Of a stretch of 48,565 nucleotides of DNA, positions 27,052 through 36,190 are shown piece after piece. The stretch is from an uncultured Bacteroides sp. GTDB taxonomy: Bacteria; Bacteroidota; Bacteroidia; Bacteroidales; Bacteroidaceae. Below the pieces are notes generated by a model. It saw nothing but the letters and a program-made list of their open reading frames with translations, searched no databases and was not told where the DNA came from. The stretch's first letter is position 1. Each line of letters opens with the position of its first letter. The stretch spans positions 1 to 48,565 of the forward strand of contig NZ_CAJLKP010000046.1 in assembly GCF_905207245.1 (NCBI RefSeq). The letters run 5' to 3'. The translations under genes were made by a program, and so were the position numbers.

Positions 27052-27954
27052 TTATTTCACTCTCAGTCGGTCAAACCCTTCCCCATACACTCCGATAACG
27101 GAACTTTGAGAAATAAATGCATTAGGATCAATGTCTTTCACCAAACGGAAAATGTCGATAGACTGGCGTTTATAGGCCAATACAACAAGGACTTTTACGT
27201 TATGCTTACTGTACCAGCCTATGCCATCCAGCACCGTTACACCACGGTGTGTCTCTTTGGTAATCCGGTCTGCAATCTTTTCATATTCTTTGGAGAAGAT
27301 GAAGAACTGTACGGATTGGCGGGCACTGTTGACAATATAATCCAGCACAAAACCGATAACAAACAAAGTTACAAAACCAAATATCACCCGTCTCCAGTCA
27401 TGGAACACGAAATAACAGGAGCTGATAATAACTACGTCGCAAAGCATCACCATACGTCCCAGCGTAACATCTTTATACTTGTGTATGATAGCGGCAATAA
27501 TATCCGTTCCTCCCGTGCTTCCGTTGCAATTGAAAACAATTCCAAGACCTGCACCGCACATCACTGCACCTATCAGACAGGCCATAAAGTCCTGTCCCGG
27601 TCCCAAAATAAGCGGTGGAATGCCATCAGAACCGTTTACAAGTATCTGGAAAAACCATAAAAAGAACGTCAGCCCGAAGATGGCAAATGTAGTTTTAATA
27701 CTGAACTTGGGACCCAGTATCTTGATAGCAAATGTCATTAAGACAGCATTGATGATGAAGTATGACCACTGGATAGGGAATCCGGTGGCATAATAGATGA
27801 TGGCGCCAATACCGGTGGTTCCTCCCGTCGTTATCTGATAAGGAATCAGAAACGCGGCCCATCCCAAAGCATAGCTGATAAGACCGATAGTGATGAAGAT
27901 ATAGTCTCTCAACTCCCTCATCACTTCGGCTTTTGTTGGTTTTGTAATTTGCAT
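27052..27954 (-). CDS. YitT-family (DUF2179) inner-membrane protein
   Basis: A 300-aa membrane protein with five to six predicted hydrophobic segments in residues 15-215 (for example FITIGLISYALGWAAFLIPY, then ITTGGTTGIGAIIYYATGFP) and a C-terminal soluble DUF2179 domain (about 225-300, GVTVLDGIGWYSKHNVKVLVVLAYKRQ..ISQSSVIGVYGEGF). This matches the YitT family, whose transport or signalling function is not established. It lies between leuS and rdgB on the same strand; a hairpin of repeated words separates it from leuS. Confidence 0.9.
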   Translation of the reverse strand: MQITKPTKAEVMRELRDYIFITIGLISYALGWAAFLIPYQITTGGTTGIGAIIYYATGFPIQWSYFIINAVLMTFAIKILGPKFSIKTTFAIFGLTFFLWFFQILVNGSDGIPPLILGPGQDFMACLIGAVMCGAGLGIVFNCNGSTGGTDIIAAIIHKYKDVTLGRMVMLCDVVIISSCYFVFHDWRRVIFGFVTLFVIGFVLDYIVNSARQSVQFFIFSKEYEKIADRITKETHRGVTVLDGIGWYSKHNVKVLVVLAYKRQSIDIFRLVKDIDPNAFISQSSVIGVYGEGFDRLRVK

Positions 27955-27961
27955 ATTAATT

Positions 27962-28044
27962 AGTTACAAGCTATAAGCTACGGGCTACAAGTGCAAGTAA
28001 ATGAGACAGGCTGACTTGTCTCTTGTAGTTCGTAGCTCGTAACT
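27962..28044 (-). repeat. Word-repeat hairpin between leuS and the YitT-family gene
   Basis: Arms 27962-27991 and 28022-28044 pair except for two mismatched positions and a 7-base insertion in the longer arm. Both are composed of the recurring word agctacaag/agctataag/cgtagctcg. A smaller stem gagaca/tgtctc lies in the loop. The right arm ends four bases from the leuS stop codon. It may terminate leuS transcription, although no T-run is evident, and resembles a dispersed intergenic palindrome. Confidence 0.6.
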
Positions 28045-28047
28045 TAT

Positions 28048-30885
28048 TTATTTAACAACGATGTTTACAATCTTCTTCGGAACTACGATAACCTTCATTA
28101 CCGACTTCCCTTCCATCCATTTGGCAGAACGTTCGTCTGCCAATACGGTGTTCTGGATAGCCTCCGATGTTTCATCAGCAGGGAATTCCATGTTGAAGCG
28201 TGCCTTACCGTTGAAGGATATAGTGTAGTTGATTGTATCTTCCACCAGATATTCTTCGTTGTAAGCCGGCCACTGAGCATCGCAAACCGAAGTTGAATGT
28301 CCCAGAGTATCCCACAACTCCTCACATACATGCGGAGCGAAAGGAGCCAGTGTGATGACAAGCTCATTCAGGATTTCCTTCTTGTTGCATTTCAGACTGA
28401 ACAACTCGTTTACACAAATCATGAAAGCACTGACGGAAGTATTGTAAGAGAACTGTTCAATATCGCCCGTTACTTTCTTAATCAGTTTGTGCAAAGCTTT
28501 CAATTCCTCCTTGGTTGCAGGTTCATCCGTTACCATATAGTTTCCGTTACGGTCGTAGAACAGTGACCAGAACTTCTTAATGAAGCGATATACACCGTCG
28601 ATGCCGTTCGTATCCCAAGGTTTGGATTGCTCTACAGGACCAAGGAACATCTCGTACATACGCAATGTATCAGCACCGTATTTCTCCACAATCATATCCG
28701 GATTAACGACGTTGAACATGGATTTACTCATCTTTTCTACGGCCCATCCGCAGATGTACTTGCCATCTTCCAGAATGAACTCGGCATTTGCATATTCGGG
28801 ACGCCATGCCTTGAAGGCTTCCAGGTCTAATATGTCATTGGATACAATGTTCACATCCACGTGGAGTGGGGTAGTGTCGTATTGGTCCTTCAAATTAAGT
28901 GATACAAACTTATTGGTGTCCTTGATACGATAAACGAAATTGCTTCGTCCCTGTATCATACCTTGGTTAACCAACTTCTGGAACGGTTCTTCCACGGCAG
29001 ATACACCTACATCGTGCAGGAATTTATTCCAGAAACGAGAGTAAATCAAGTGACCTGTGGCATGTTCCGTACCACCTACATAGAGGTCTACACTCTTCCA
29101 GTATTCATCCACTTTCTTATCAACCAATGCTTTGTGGTTGCGTGGGTCCATATAGCGCAAGTAGTAAGCGCTGGAACCTGCAAAGCCAGGCATGGTGTTG
29201 AGTTCCAGAGGAAATACGGTTACGTTATCAATCTTTTCGTTTTCTACCACGCATTTGTTCACGGTGTCCCAAGCCCACTTCGTTGCGTGTCCCAACGGTG
29301 GTTCTCCGGTTTCGGTAGGAAGGAATTTATCCACTTCCGGTAATTCGAGCGGTAAGCAGCTTTCATCAATGACGTAAGGCATGCCGTCTTTGTAGTAAAC
29401 CGGGAACGGCTCACCCCAATAACGCTGGCGGGAGAAGATGGCATCACGCAGACGATAGTTCACCTTCACACGTCCCAGATTATTTTCTTCTACATATTTC
29501 TTGGTAGCTTCAATAGCTTCCTTGATGGTCAGTCCGTTCAGTGTAAGGTCACAATAAGGCTCTACACCGGGTCTTGGCGAGTTGCAAACAATACCTTCTT
29601 TGGCATCAAAACTCTCTTCGCTCACGTCGCAACCTTCTACCAACGGGCGGATTTCCAATCCGAAGTGTTTGGCAAAAGCGTAGTCACGGCTATCGTGTGC
29701 AGGTACAGCCATGATGGCGCCCGTACCATATCCTGCCAGTACGTAATCACTAATCCAGATGGGCACTGCTTCACCTGTGAAAGGATTGATGGCATAACTT
29801 CCGGAGAATACACCTGTAACACTACGGTCGACGATGCGTTCGCGTTCAGTACGCTTCTTGGTGCGTTCCAGATAAGCATTTACTTCATCTTTCTGTTTGG
29901 CAGTAGTCAACTGGGCTACCAGTTCACTTTCCGGTGCCAACACCATGAAAGTAACTCCGAACATGGTATCTGCACGAGTTGTGAAGATAGTGAATTCTAT
30001 GTCGCTGTCTTTCACTTTGAACTGTACCTCAGCACCTTCGCTACGGCCTATCCAGTTTCTTTGAGTCTCTTTCAGAGAATCTGTCCAGTCGATGGTATCC
30101 ATTCCGTCCAACAAACGTTGTGAGTAGGCGGATACGCGAAGACACCATTGGCGCATTTTCTTCTGGACTACAGGGAAGCCACCACGCTCGGATACACCGT
30201 CGATTACTTCATCGTTGGCAAGTACCGTACCCAACTGTGCACACCAGTTCACCATCGTTTCACCCAGGTAGGCGATACGATAGTTCATCAGGATTTCCTG
30301 TTTTTCTTTCTCGCTCTTTGCTTTCCATTCTTCGGCGGTGAAGCTGAGTTCTTCGCTGCAAGCAACGTTCATCCCATTGGTACCTATTTCTTCGAAAGCC
30401 TGTATCAGCTCTTCGATGGGGCGGGCCTGCTTTTCGTCATTGCAGTAGTAGCTGTTGAACATCTTCAGGAATGCCCATTGCGTCCAATGATAATATTCCG
30501 GGTCGCAGGTGCGAATTTCACGGCTCCAGTCGAAACAGAAACCTATCTTATCCAACTGTTCGCGATAGCGGTCTATATTGTTGATGGTAGTGATTGCAGG
30601 ATGTTGTCCCGTCTGTATGGCATATTGCTCGGCGGGAAGTCCATAAGCATCATATCCCATAGGATTTAGTACATTGAAGCCCTGCAGTCGTTTGTAACGA
30701 GCATAAATGTCCGAAGCAATGTATCCCAGCGGGTGTCCTACGTGTAGGCCCGCACCGGATGGGTAGGGGAACATGTTTAGTACATAGTACTTTTGCTTCG
30801 TCTCGTCTTCCTTCACTTGGTAGGTTTTCTCTTCCACCCACCTTTGCTGCCACTTCTTTTCAATCTCCCTGAAATTGTACTCCAT
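28048..30885 (-). CDS. leuS: Leucyl-tRNA synthetase
   Basis: A 945-aa class Ia aminoacyl-tRNA synthetase that charges tRNA-Leu. The ATP-binding HIGH signature appears as HVGH at residues 48-51 (FPYPSGAGLHVGHPLGY), and KMSKS at 718-722 (GWAVEKMSKSMFNVV). The editing (CP1) domain is present around 225-430, with TTRADTMFG and MAVPAHDSRDYAFA, typical of proofreading of Ile/Met-related errors. A zinc-less bacterial form is likely. Length is somewhat above the usual 860-880 aa, as often seen in Bacteroidetes. Its promoter is probably the TAAATTTG at 30945-30952. Confidence 0.98.
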   Translation of the reverse strand: MEYNFREIEKKWQQRWVEEKTYQVKEDETKQKYYVLNMFPYPSGAGLHVGHPLGYIASDIYARYKRLQGFNVLNPMGYDAYGLPAEQYAIQTGQHPAITTINNIDRYREQLDKIGFCFDWSREIRTCDPEYYHWTQWAFLKMFNSYYCNDEKQARPIEELIQAFEEIGTNGMNVACSEELSFTAEEWKAKSEKEKQEILMNYRIAYLGETMVNWCAQLGTVLANDEVIDGVSERGGFPVVQKKMRQWCLRVSAYSQRLLDGMDTIDWTDSLKETQRNWIGRSEGAEVQFKVKDSDIEFTIFTTRADTMFGVTFMVLAPESELVAQLTTAKQKDEVNAYLERTKKRTERERIVDRSVTGVFSGSYAINPFTGEAVPIWISDYVLAGYGTGAIMAVPAHDSRDYAFAKHFGLEIRPLVEGCDVSEESFDAKEGIVCNSPRPGVEPYCDLTLNGLTIKEAIEATKKYVEENNLGRVKVNYRLRDAIFSRQRYWGEPFPVYYKDGMPYVIDESCLPLELPEVDKFLPTETGEPPLGHATKWAWDTVNKCVVENEKIDNVTVFPLELNTMPGFAGSSAYYLRYMDPRNHKALVDKKVDEYWKSVDLYVGGTEHATGHLIYSRFWNKFLHDVGVSAVEEPFQKLVNQGMIQGRSNFVYRIKDTNKFVSLNLKDQYDTTPLHVDVNIVSNDILDLEAFKAWRPEYANAEFILEDGKYICGWAVEKMSKSMFNVVNPDMIVEKYGADTLRMYEMFLGPVEQSKPWDTNGIDGVYRFIKKFWSLFYDRNGNYMVTDEPATKEELKALHKLIKKVTGDIEQFSYNTSVSAFMICVNELFSLKCNKKEILNELVITLAPFAPHVCEELWDTLGHSTSVCDAQWPAYNEEYLVEDTINYTISFNGKARFNMEFPADETSEAIQNTVLADERSAKWMEGKSVMKVIVVPKKIVNIVVK

Positions 30886-30944
30886 AATGGTTTTCTTTCG
30901 TTATTTTATGGTTGATACTTAGTTATATACTTTATTAAACGGTG

Positions 30945-30952
30945 CAAATTTA
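30945..30952 (-). promoter_or_regulatory. -7 box of leuS
   Basis: Minus-strand TAAATTTG matches TAnnTTTG and would give a leader of about 50 bases before the leuS ATG at 30885. No matching -33 element is evident. Confidence 0.45.
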
Positions 30953-30992
30953 CGGGTTTATTTTCAGATTCGTATCGTAGTACATCAAAAAA

Positions 30993-31028
30993 GCACCTTA
31001 CTTATTTACTTTCTCCCGGTTAAGGTGC
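30993..31028 (-). terminator. Minus-strand intrinsic terminator upstream of leuS
   Basis: An 8-base-pair stem (30993-31000 with 31021-31028). Read on the minus strand the stem is followed by T6, the form of a rho-independent terminator. No minus-strand gene precedes it; it would act on a transcript begun further right, either a small RNA or a long leuS leader. Confidence 0.5.
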
Positions 31029-31105
31029 AATTATTAGAAATAAATTTCAGTTTCCCCTGATTTTCTATCAATTAGAAGAAACTGTAAAAAAAACAGGAGA
31101 AATGC

Positions 31106-31136
31106 TTGACAAATTAATTTTTATTCTTTATATTTG
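31106..31136 (+). promoter_or_regulatory. Strong orphan promoter on the plus strand
   Basis: TTGAC at 31106-31110 and TATATTTG at 31129-31136, with 20 bases between TTG and the -7 box, fits the Bacteroides sigma-factor consensus well. Transcription would begin near 31142, about 300 bases before the EamA gene, and meet a terminator at 31233. Confidence 0.6.
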
Positions 31137-31141
31137 TGATG

Positions 31142-31269
31142 TGCTTATTAAAACTAATTCAAGTAATGTAATACAAAAAATGGCTAAGTTAATTCAATAG
31201 GATTTTACACAAAAGTGTTTTTAGGATATTTCAAGGGATGAAGTCTGAGAAGATTGCATCCCTTTTTGT
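31142..31269 (+). ncRNA. Candidate small RNA between leuS and the EamA transporter gene
   Basis: Bounded by a near-consensus promoter (31106-31136) and a terminator-like hairpin with a T5 run (31233-31269), giving a transcript of about 125 nt. Inside is a small acac/gtgt hairpin and two related segments (aaactaattcaa near 31154 and aagttaattcaa near 31186). A tiny frame starting with GTG at 31141 ends at 31200, but nothing shows it is translated. I do not recognise the RNA family. Confidence 0.35.
31233..31269 (+). terminator. Rho-independent terminator of the candidate small RNA
   Basis: Stem aagggatg (31233-31240) with catccctt (31257-31264), a 16-base loop, then TTT, giving a T5 run at the stem end. 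Orientation is plus. Confidence 0.6.
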
Positions 31270-31396
31270 TTACTTTTATGCCAACCTGCTAAAAAGGGCT
31301 GAAATCACGTTCTTAATAAACGCGGTCGAAGTTCTTAAAAAATGTCCCCCTTATTTATTAAAAACGTTTCTGACGTTTATTAAACCGCCTGTTTTA

Positions 31397-31427
31397 TTGT
31401 GTAAAAAGAAGAAATGCCATATCTTTG
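31397..31427 (+). promoter_or_regulatory. Promoter of the EamA transporter gene
   Basis: TTG at 31397-31399 and TATCTTTG at 31420-31427 with a 20-base spacer. Predicted start near 31433, about 15 bases before the ATG at 31449. Confidence 0.6.
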
Positions 31428-31448
31428 CACTCAATTTATAGGTAGTGT

Positions 31449-32327
31449 ATGAATGAGAAGAAAAATTACACCTATCATCTGATAGCAATCCTCACTGTAG
31501 GAATCTGGGGATTGACGTTTATCTCCACCAAAGTTTTAATAGCCAATGGACTTTCTCCGAAAGAAATCTTCCTGCTTCGTTTCTTGATTGCTTATGTGGG
31601 AATCTGGTTTATATCTCCCCGCAAGTTGTTTGCAAACTGCTGGAAGGATGAATTATGGTTGTTTTTGGGTGGTATCACAGGAGGCTCCTTTTATTTTCTG
31701 ACAGAGAATATGGCATTAGGCATCACGCTGGCCACTAATGTTGCATTTATTGTTTGCACGGCTCCGTTGCTCACCACTATCTTTTCTTTGATGATTTATA
31801 AGAAGGAGAAGGCCACCCGCAGTTTGATAGGCGGTTCACTGATGGCATTGGTGGGAGTGGCAATGGTGGTTTATAATGGTAGTTTTGTTTTGAAAATATC
31901 ACCGCTGGGCGATTTCTTGACTCTGTTAGCTGCTCTTTCTTGGGCGTTTTATAGTTTGATAATGAAGAAGATGACAGGACGATACAATACTATCTTTATT
32001 ACCCGCAAGATATTTTTCTATGGGATATTGAGCATACTTCCTGCTTTCTTATTCCAGCCTTGGCAAGCAGACCTTTCCTTGCTCTTGGAACCTTCTATCT
32101 TGCTGAATCTGCTATTTTTGGGTGTGCTTGCTTCGCTGGTTTGTTTTGCAGTCTGGAATGTGGTACTGAAAAATCTCGGTACGGTGCGTGCCTCTAATTA
32201 TATCTATCTCAATCCGCTGTTCACTTTGGTAGGGTCTGCAATTCTGCTGAATGAACATCTGACGATAATTGCACTGATTGGTGCAGGTTGCATTATGGGT
32301 GGGGTGTATATAGCAGGGAAGAAATAG
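31449..32327 (+). CDS. EamA/DMT-superfamily transporter
   Basis: A 292-aa inner-membrane protein with ten predicted hydrophobic segments arranged as two EamA repeats (about 10-140 and 155-290), the drug/metabolite exporter fold. Typical features are GIWGLTFISTKVLI near the start, the EKATRSLIGGSLMALVGVAMVV end of repeat 1, and the closing segment YIYLNPLFTLVGSAILLNEHLT, the most conserved region of the family. Exported substrate unknown. It has its own promoter, diverges from leuS and converges with the GH38 gene. Confidence 0.93.
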   Translation: MNEKKNYTYHLIAILTVGIWGLTFISTKVLIANGLSPKEIFLLRFLIAYVGIWFISPRKLFANCWKDELWLFLGGITGGSFYFLTENMALGITLATNVAFIVCTAPLLTTIFSLMIYKKEKATRSLIGGSLMALVGVAMVVYNGSFVLKISPLGDFLTLLAALSWAFYSLIMKKMTGRYNTIFITRKIFFYGILSILPAFLFQPWQADLSLLLEPSILLNLLFLGVLASLVCFAVWNVVLKNLGTVRASNYIYLNPLFTLVGSAILLNEHLTIIALIGAGCIMGGVYIAGKK

Positions 32328-32402
32328 GAGAAAAATAATCCGTTGAATACTTTGTTAATGGCATAAAAAGCATATTTCATAGATATTGTTTGAGGATTTT
32401 GC

Positions 32403-32448
32403 ATATACCATAAAAAACTCAATATAAAAAGAGCTTTCTATGGTATAT
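32403..32448. terminator. Hairpin between the convergent EamA and GH38 genes
   Basis: Arms 32403-32420 and 32431-32448 pair over 18 bases with two A/G differences and a 10-base loop. T-runs are weak on both sides. The position between convergent stops suggests a bidirectional terminator. Confidence 0.55.
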
Positions 32449-32511
32449 TGTACTTTTCATGCATTATACAATGTCTTAATCTTATTCTCTTACATTCATT
32501 GTATGGTAGTA

Positions 32512-35500
32512 TTAGTATACTTCAAATTCATAGATACGTGTATCTTTTCCTCCTATGCTTTGAGAAGGACGGGTTATTAACAAACGGATATAGCGTACTT
32601 CGGCAGAGGTATTTATTTCACGTGAAATTGTGTTCCGCCGATTTCCGTCCACACTATCCAATGTTCTCCATTCTTCATTTAAAGTATTCTTCCCCAGCAA
32701 AAAGCAGCTACTGGTGATATAGCTATGATTTTCCTGACCAGCATTCAATAGTTTCCATCCATTAATTTTTTTAGTCTCTCCCAAATCAAAATCTACATAA
32801 TTCGGAGTCTGACTGATGTCACACCATTTAGTGGAAACATCACCATCTATCATAAATTCTGGTTTTTCACGATCACTTATATAGCCTGAGTATGCTATGA
32901 CTTTAGCCTCTTTTAAATAATTTTCTTCGAGTGTAATTTCAGTGGATTGAGCAGCTATATCCATTTCTTTAATAGCAGTATGAAAAAGCTCTGAAGCTCT
33001 GATAGCTTCTTTTTGTTCTTTCTGTACCAGAGTAGCTGCGAACAGAACAATTTTGTTATTCTCAGGAAGTATAAAGTGGGTTGCTCCTTCAGGAATATCG
33101 ATGCCAAATTTAAACATATAAGTGAATTCATAAGCCTGATCACCGTCAGGAGTGTGACGATGCGTACCTACATAAGCTATTTCTGCATTTTTAAGATAAC
33201 CTTTTGTATGGCCGGTATGTCCCCATTGTCCAATAAACTCAGAATATGACGGAATCATAAGTTCAGTCTTATTACGTCCACAACGGAAAGTAGCCAAATA
33301 GTCTCTATCCATGGAAGCAGCTATGAAATACAAACGATTATACTTTCTTCCCAACGGTAAATCAATTGTGTCTCCTTTACATATCATACCATTGGCTGCA
33401 TCTTTCTCTCCAAGTTGAAATGGAATCTGGTTCACCGTAAGTGATGCAGGTAAAAGTTCAGCAGCATATGAATAACCGGATTCAAAATCAGTTTCTCCCC
33501 GGAATTCATTAAATGATGAGCATTTAAGATTATATGGCAATGGCAAATTTGCATATTGTACATGATAGGTCGGCTGACCGGAAGGTTTCAGACGAATTTT
33601 AAAGGTCTTGACAGAATATGGTTTTATATTCACAGATAATTTGTTGTTAGCAAAATCGGCTTCGTCTATTGTCTTTTCTGTACCATCTGCTTCATTGGCA
33701 CTGATAATATCACCAACAAATGAGAGAGTTGCCCTCTGAGCCTTTTCACCTCCAACTTCATATACACGTACTATGTATTCATCAGAGTTTTCTGCCTTTT
33801 TTAATGCTTTGATGATCACATTTTGATTGTCAGAAGTAACAAAAGAAAACTCCCTTCCTAATGTACCTTTATGCTTATCAGTATGGAAAGCTTTCAGTTT
33901 TTGATTTAAAAGTTCAGCCTTCTTTATCGTAGATACCTTGTTCAGATTACCTACATGGCCAATCAGACTATATGTAAAACAATGATATCCATAATCTTGT
34001 CGGTTTTGATAAACGTAATTTTTATCAGTGGCGGGTGTATGTAATAAAGTTAATCGTAGTGTATTATTATCAGGCTTATCCCAACCATATTTGCTATCGC
34101 TAAGAATGGACGCGCCATAATGTTTGTCCTGATCTGTCAGGTCCGCCCAATATTGCGCATATACTTCATAAGCAGTTTTTGTATTATTGCTTCGTTTGAT
34201 ACTTCCTATTCCTAAATCATAAGTAGCCTCCTGATTTTCCAGATTAAGGGGGAATTCCGCTTTCAATAAAGCATTGGTTGACTGCCAGTCTATCTCATTA
34301 TAGAAATCGATACGATCAGCTCTACTTCCTTCATAAAGACGGATATATTGTTTGAATGACGATTCACTGTGCCGCTTCTCAATGCAAAGAGATTTACGTA
34401 ACTCCCCATTCTCTGCTAATGTGATTTTTACATCTTCCGTAATTGATACAGGATTTCTATCTATTGTTTCTTTTAAGATTTCCCAGGCAGGCCATGCATA
34501 TGATTCATTTTGCGTGAAAAGAGCTAATCTGATGGTTTTGCCGGTCTTCACCAACTCTTTATTATTCTTTTTGTCAAACAGTGAAACGATATCTCCTTTT
34601 TTATCTAAAGTTATTTTATAAATAGAATTTTCCAATGTATTGGTACTTGTAGATGCTAAAGCATGATTGACAGGACCTGAGGTACGAACATCGTATACAG
34701 CATAACCGGTAGCAGGTACAACAGCTTCTATCAAAAACTTAGCTTTCCCGTTTGCATAAGAGAGTAATTGTGCTGCCACTTTTTTACCATTAGTGTCATA
34801 TACAGTGATACCTTTAGGAGCATTTGGTAAATTAAGTTCAATTTCTGCAATATCAGTAACCTGAAATCCTAATGCATTGTATAATATTACAGGGATACCT
34901 TTCACCCTTGTATCCATATTTCTTGCAACGGCTCCAACAGAAGATGTCAATATGCTTGTGAATTGTTTGAGAGAGATAAACTCATCATTCCATGAGAATT
35001 CATAAGCTTGGGGTATACTTGTTCCGGTAAGGTCATCATGGAATTGGTGAAATATGAAACGCTTCCAAGCTTCAGTGAGCGTTTCGCCTGGATATGTTGC
35101 CTGATTTAGCCACTCAGCTACTACAGACGATCTTTCTGCCGCATCTCCCAGAAGTTCATTTTGACGGTTATACAATTTCATGGCAGCTTGTGAAGTATAA
35201 CAGCCTGTTCCATGAACATCCATCAAAAGTTCTTCATTAAATACAGGTAATTCCGGATGATTCTTATATGGCCAGAAATCTTTGAATAACTGATCACTTG
35301 TTGCACTTATTATTTCCAGTGAACCATCCCCTTTTATCCCCTTTTCAACAGCACGTACAGATTCTATTGTAGGAGAACCTCCTATATCTCCTGTACCATA
35401 ATAGCGATAAACCATATTAAGTGGAGTACGCGTAGTCAACTCCAGAAGTTCCCTATTTTTAGATAAATCCTCATCTTTCCAGCGCTGATTATAATCATAA

Positions 35501-36129
35501 CCATGAGCTAACATAACGGAAGCACCATCAATTCCTTGCCACAACCCAATAGTAAACGGGTGCTTACCTGTTTTATAAAATGGGTTTGTACGCCAATCTA
35601 ATTTTTGTGAAGAAAAGCCGATAAGACCACAGTGCGAGGCGATAGTTGGCAGTGTCCAACCAAAACCAAAACAGTCAGGCAAGAAAATATCCGTACTTTC
35701 TACTCCGAACTCTTTCCGGTAGAAGTCTTGTCCGAGCATTATATTTCGAATAGCAGATTCCGTAGAAGGCACAAGTACATCCGTTGCGTCCCAACTGGCT
35801 CCACTGACGTGCCAACGTCCTTCCCGTATATATTTTTTCATTTCTTCATATTGGGCAGGATAGTACTCTTTCATCCATGCATATTTTACTCCACCTTCAA
35901 AGTTGAAAATATAGTCGGGATATTGTTTTAGTAGAAATAGGTTCTGACTAATGGTATTCCATACATACTCTTTAATCGTAGTTTGGATATCCCAATTCCA
36001 TTGTGTATCTAAATGCGCATCAGCCACCATATAAGCTTTCGCTCTTTGTGGTGCATCTTGGGTATAAGCATTGCTTCCTAACAGTGAAGCAAATGCCAAT
36101 ACGGTTATGTATCTTTTTGTAATTTTCAT
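32512..36129 (-). CDS. GH38 alpha-mannosidase with C-terminal F5/8 type C domain
   Basis: A 1205-aa secreted enzyme. Signal peptide to about residue 24 (NAYTQ), then the GH38 catalytic domain with the zinc-binding AHLDTQWNW (His39, Asp41) and LPDCFGFG, whose Asp152 fits the catalytic nucleophile. The middle helical and beta-sandwich regions follow (WKRFIFHQFHDDLTGTSIPQAYEFSWND is the expected GH38 segment). The C-terminal ~150 residues (AKVIAYSGYISDREKPEFMIDGDVSTKWCD..., ending RIYEFEVY) are a discoidin/F5/8-type carbohydrate-binding domain. GH38 enzymes remove alpha-linked mannose with retention. It is the last gene of the minus-strand operon, 61 bases after the GH183 gene. Linkage specificity is unknown. 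Confidence 0.93.
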   Translation of the reverse strand: MKITKRYITVLAFASLLGSNAYTQDAPQRAKAYMVADAHLDTQWNWDIQTTIKEYVWNTISQNLFLLKQYPDYIFNFEGGVKYAWMKEYYPAQYEEMKKYIREGRWHVSGASWDATDVLVPSTESAIRNIMLGQDFYRKEFGVESTDIFLPDCFGFGWTLPTIASHCGLIGFSSQKLDWRTNPFYKTGKHPFTIGLWQGIDGASVMLAHGYDYNQRWKDEDLSKNRELLELTTRTPLNMVYRYYGTGDIGGSPTIESVRAVEKGIKGDGSLEIISATSDQLFKDFWPYKNHPELPVFNEELLMDVHGTGCYTSQAAMKLYNRQNELLGDAAERSSVVAEWLNQATYPGETLTEAWKRFIFHQFHDDLTGTSIPQAYEFSWNDEFISLKQFTSILTSSVGAVARNMDTRVKGIPVILYNALGFQVTDIAEIELNLPNAPKGITVYDTNGKKVAAQLLSYANGKAKFLIEAVVPATGYAVYDVRTSGPVNHALASTSTNTLENSIYKITLDKKGDIVSLFDKKNNKELVKTGKTIRLALFTQNESYAWPAWEILKETIDRNPVSITEDVKITLAENGELRKSLCIEKRHSESSFKQYIRLYEGSRADRIDFYNEIDWQSTNALLKAEFPLNLENQEATYDLGIGSIKRSNNTKTAYEVYAQYWADLTDQDKHYGASILSDSKYGWDKPDNNTLRLTLLHTPATDKNYVYQNRQDYGYHCFTYSLIGHVGNLNKVSTIKKAELLNQKLKAFHTDKHKGTLGREFSFVTSDNQNVIIKALKKAENSDEYIVRVYEVGGEKAQRATLSFVGDIISANEADGTEKTIDEADFANNKLSVNIKPYSVKTFKIRLKPSGQPTYHVQYANLPLPYNLKCSSFNEFRGETDFESGYSYAAELLPASLTVNQIPFQLGEKDAANGMICKGDTIDLPLGRKYNRLYFIAASMDRDYLATFRCGRNKTELMIPSYSEFIGQWGHTGHTKGYLKNAEIAYVGTHRHTPDGDQAYEFTYMFKFGIDIPEGATHFILPENNKIVLFAATLVQKEQKEAIRASELFHTAIKEMDIAAQSTEITLEENYLKEAKVIAYSGYISDREKPEFMIDGDVSTKWCDISQTPNYVDFDLGETKKINGWKLLNAGQENHSYITSSCFLLGKNTLNEEWRTLDSVDGNRRNTISREINTSAEVRYIRLLITRPSQSIGGKDTRIYEFEVY

Positions 36130-36190
36130 TATTTACTATTTTTGTATTAATCTTAATATAAAAAGAAGTACCTCCTTTGTTTTCTAATAA

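Larger units (their letters stand above)
30886..31448. other. 563-base divergent region between leuS and the EamA transporter gene
   Basis: Holds more signals than two divergent promoters need: the leuS -7 box (30945-30952), a minus-strand hairpin with U6 (30993-31028), a 7-base-pair stem (31048-31054 with 31078-31084), a complete plus-strand promoter (31106-31136), a plus-strand terminator (31233-31269) and the transporter promoter (31397-31427). I accept no protein gene of normal size here. Confidence 0.6.

Noticed and set aside
31238..31441. 67-codon plus-strand ORF before the EamA gene
   Set aside because: It overlaps the terminator hairpin of the candidate small RNA and the EamA promoter, has low-complexity AT-rich codons and no recognisable domain.
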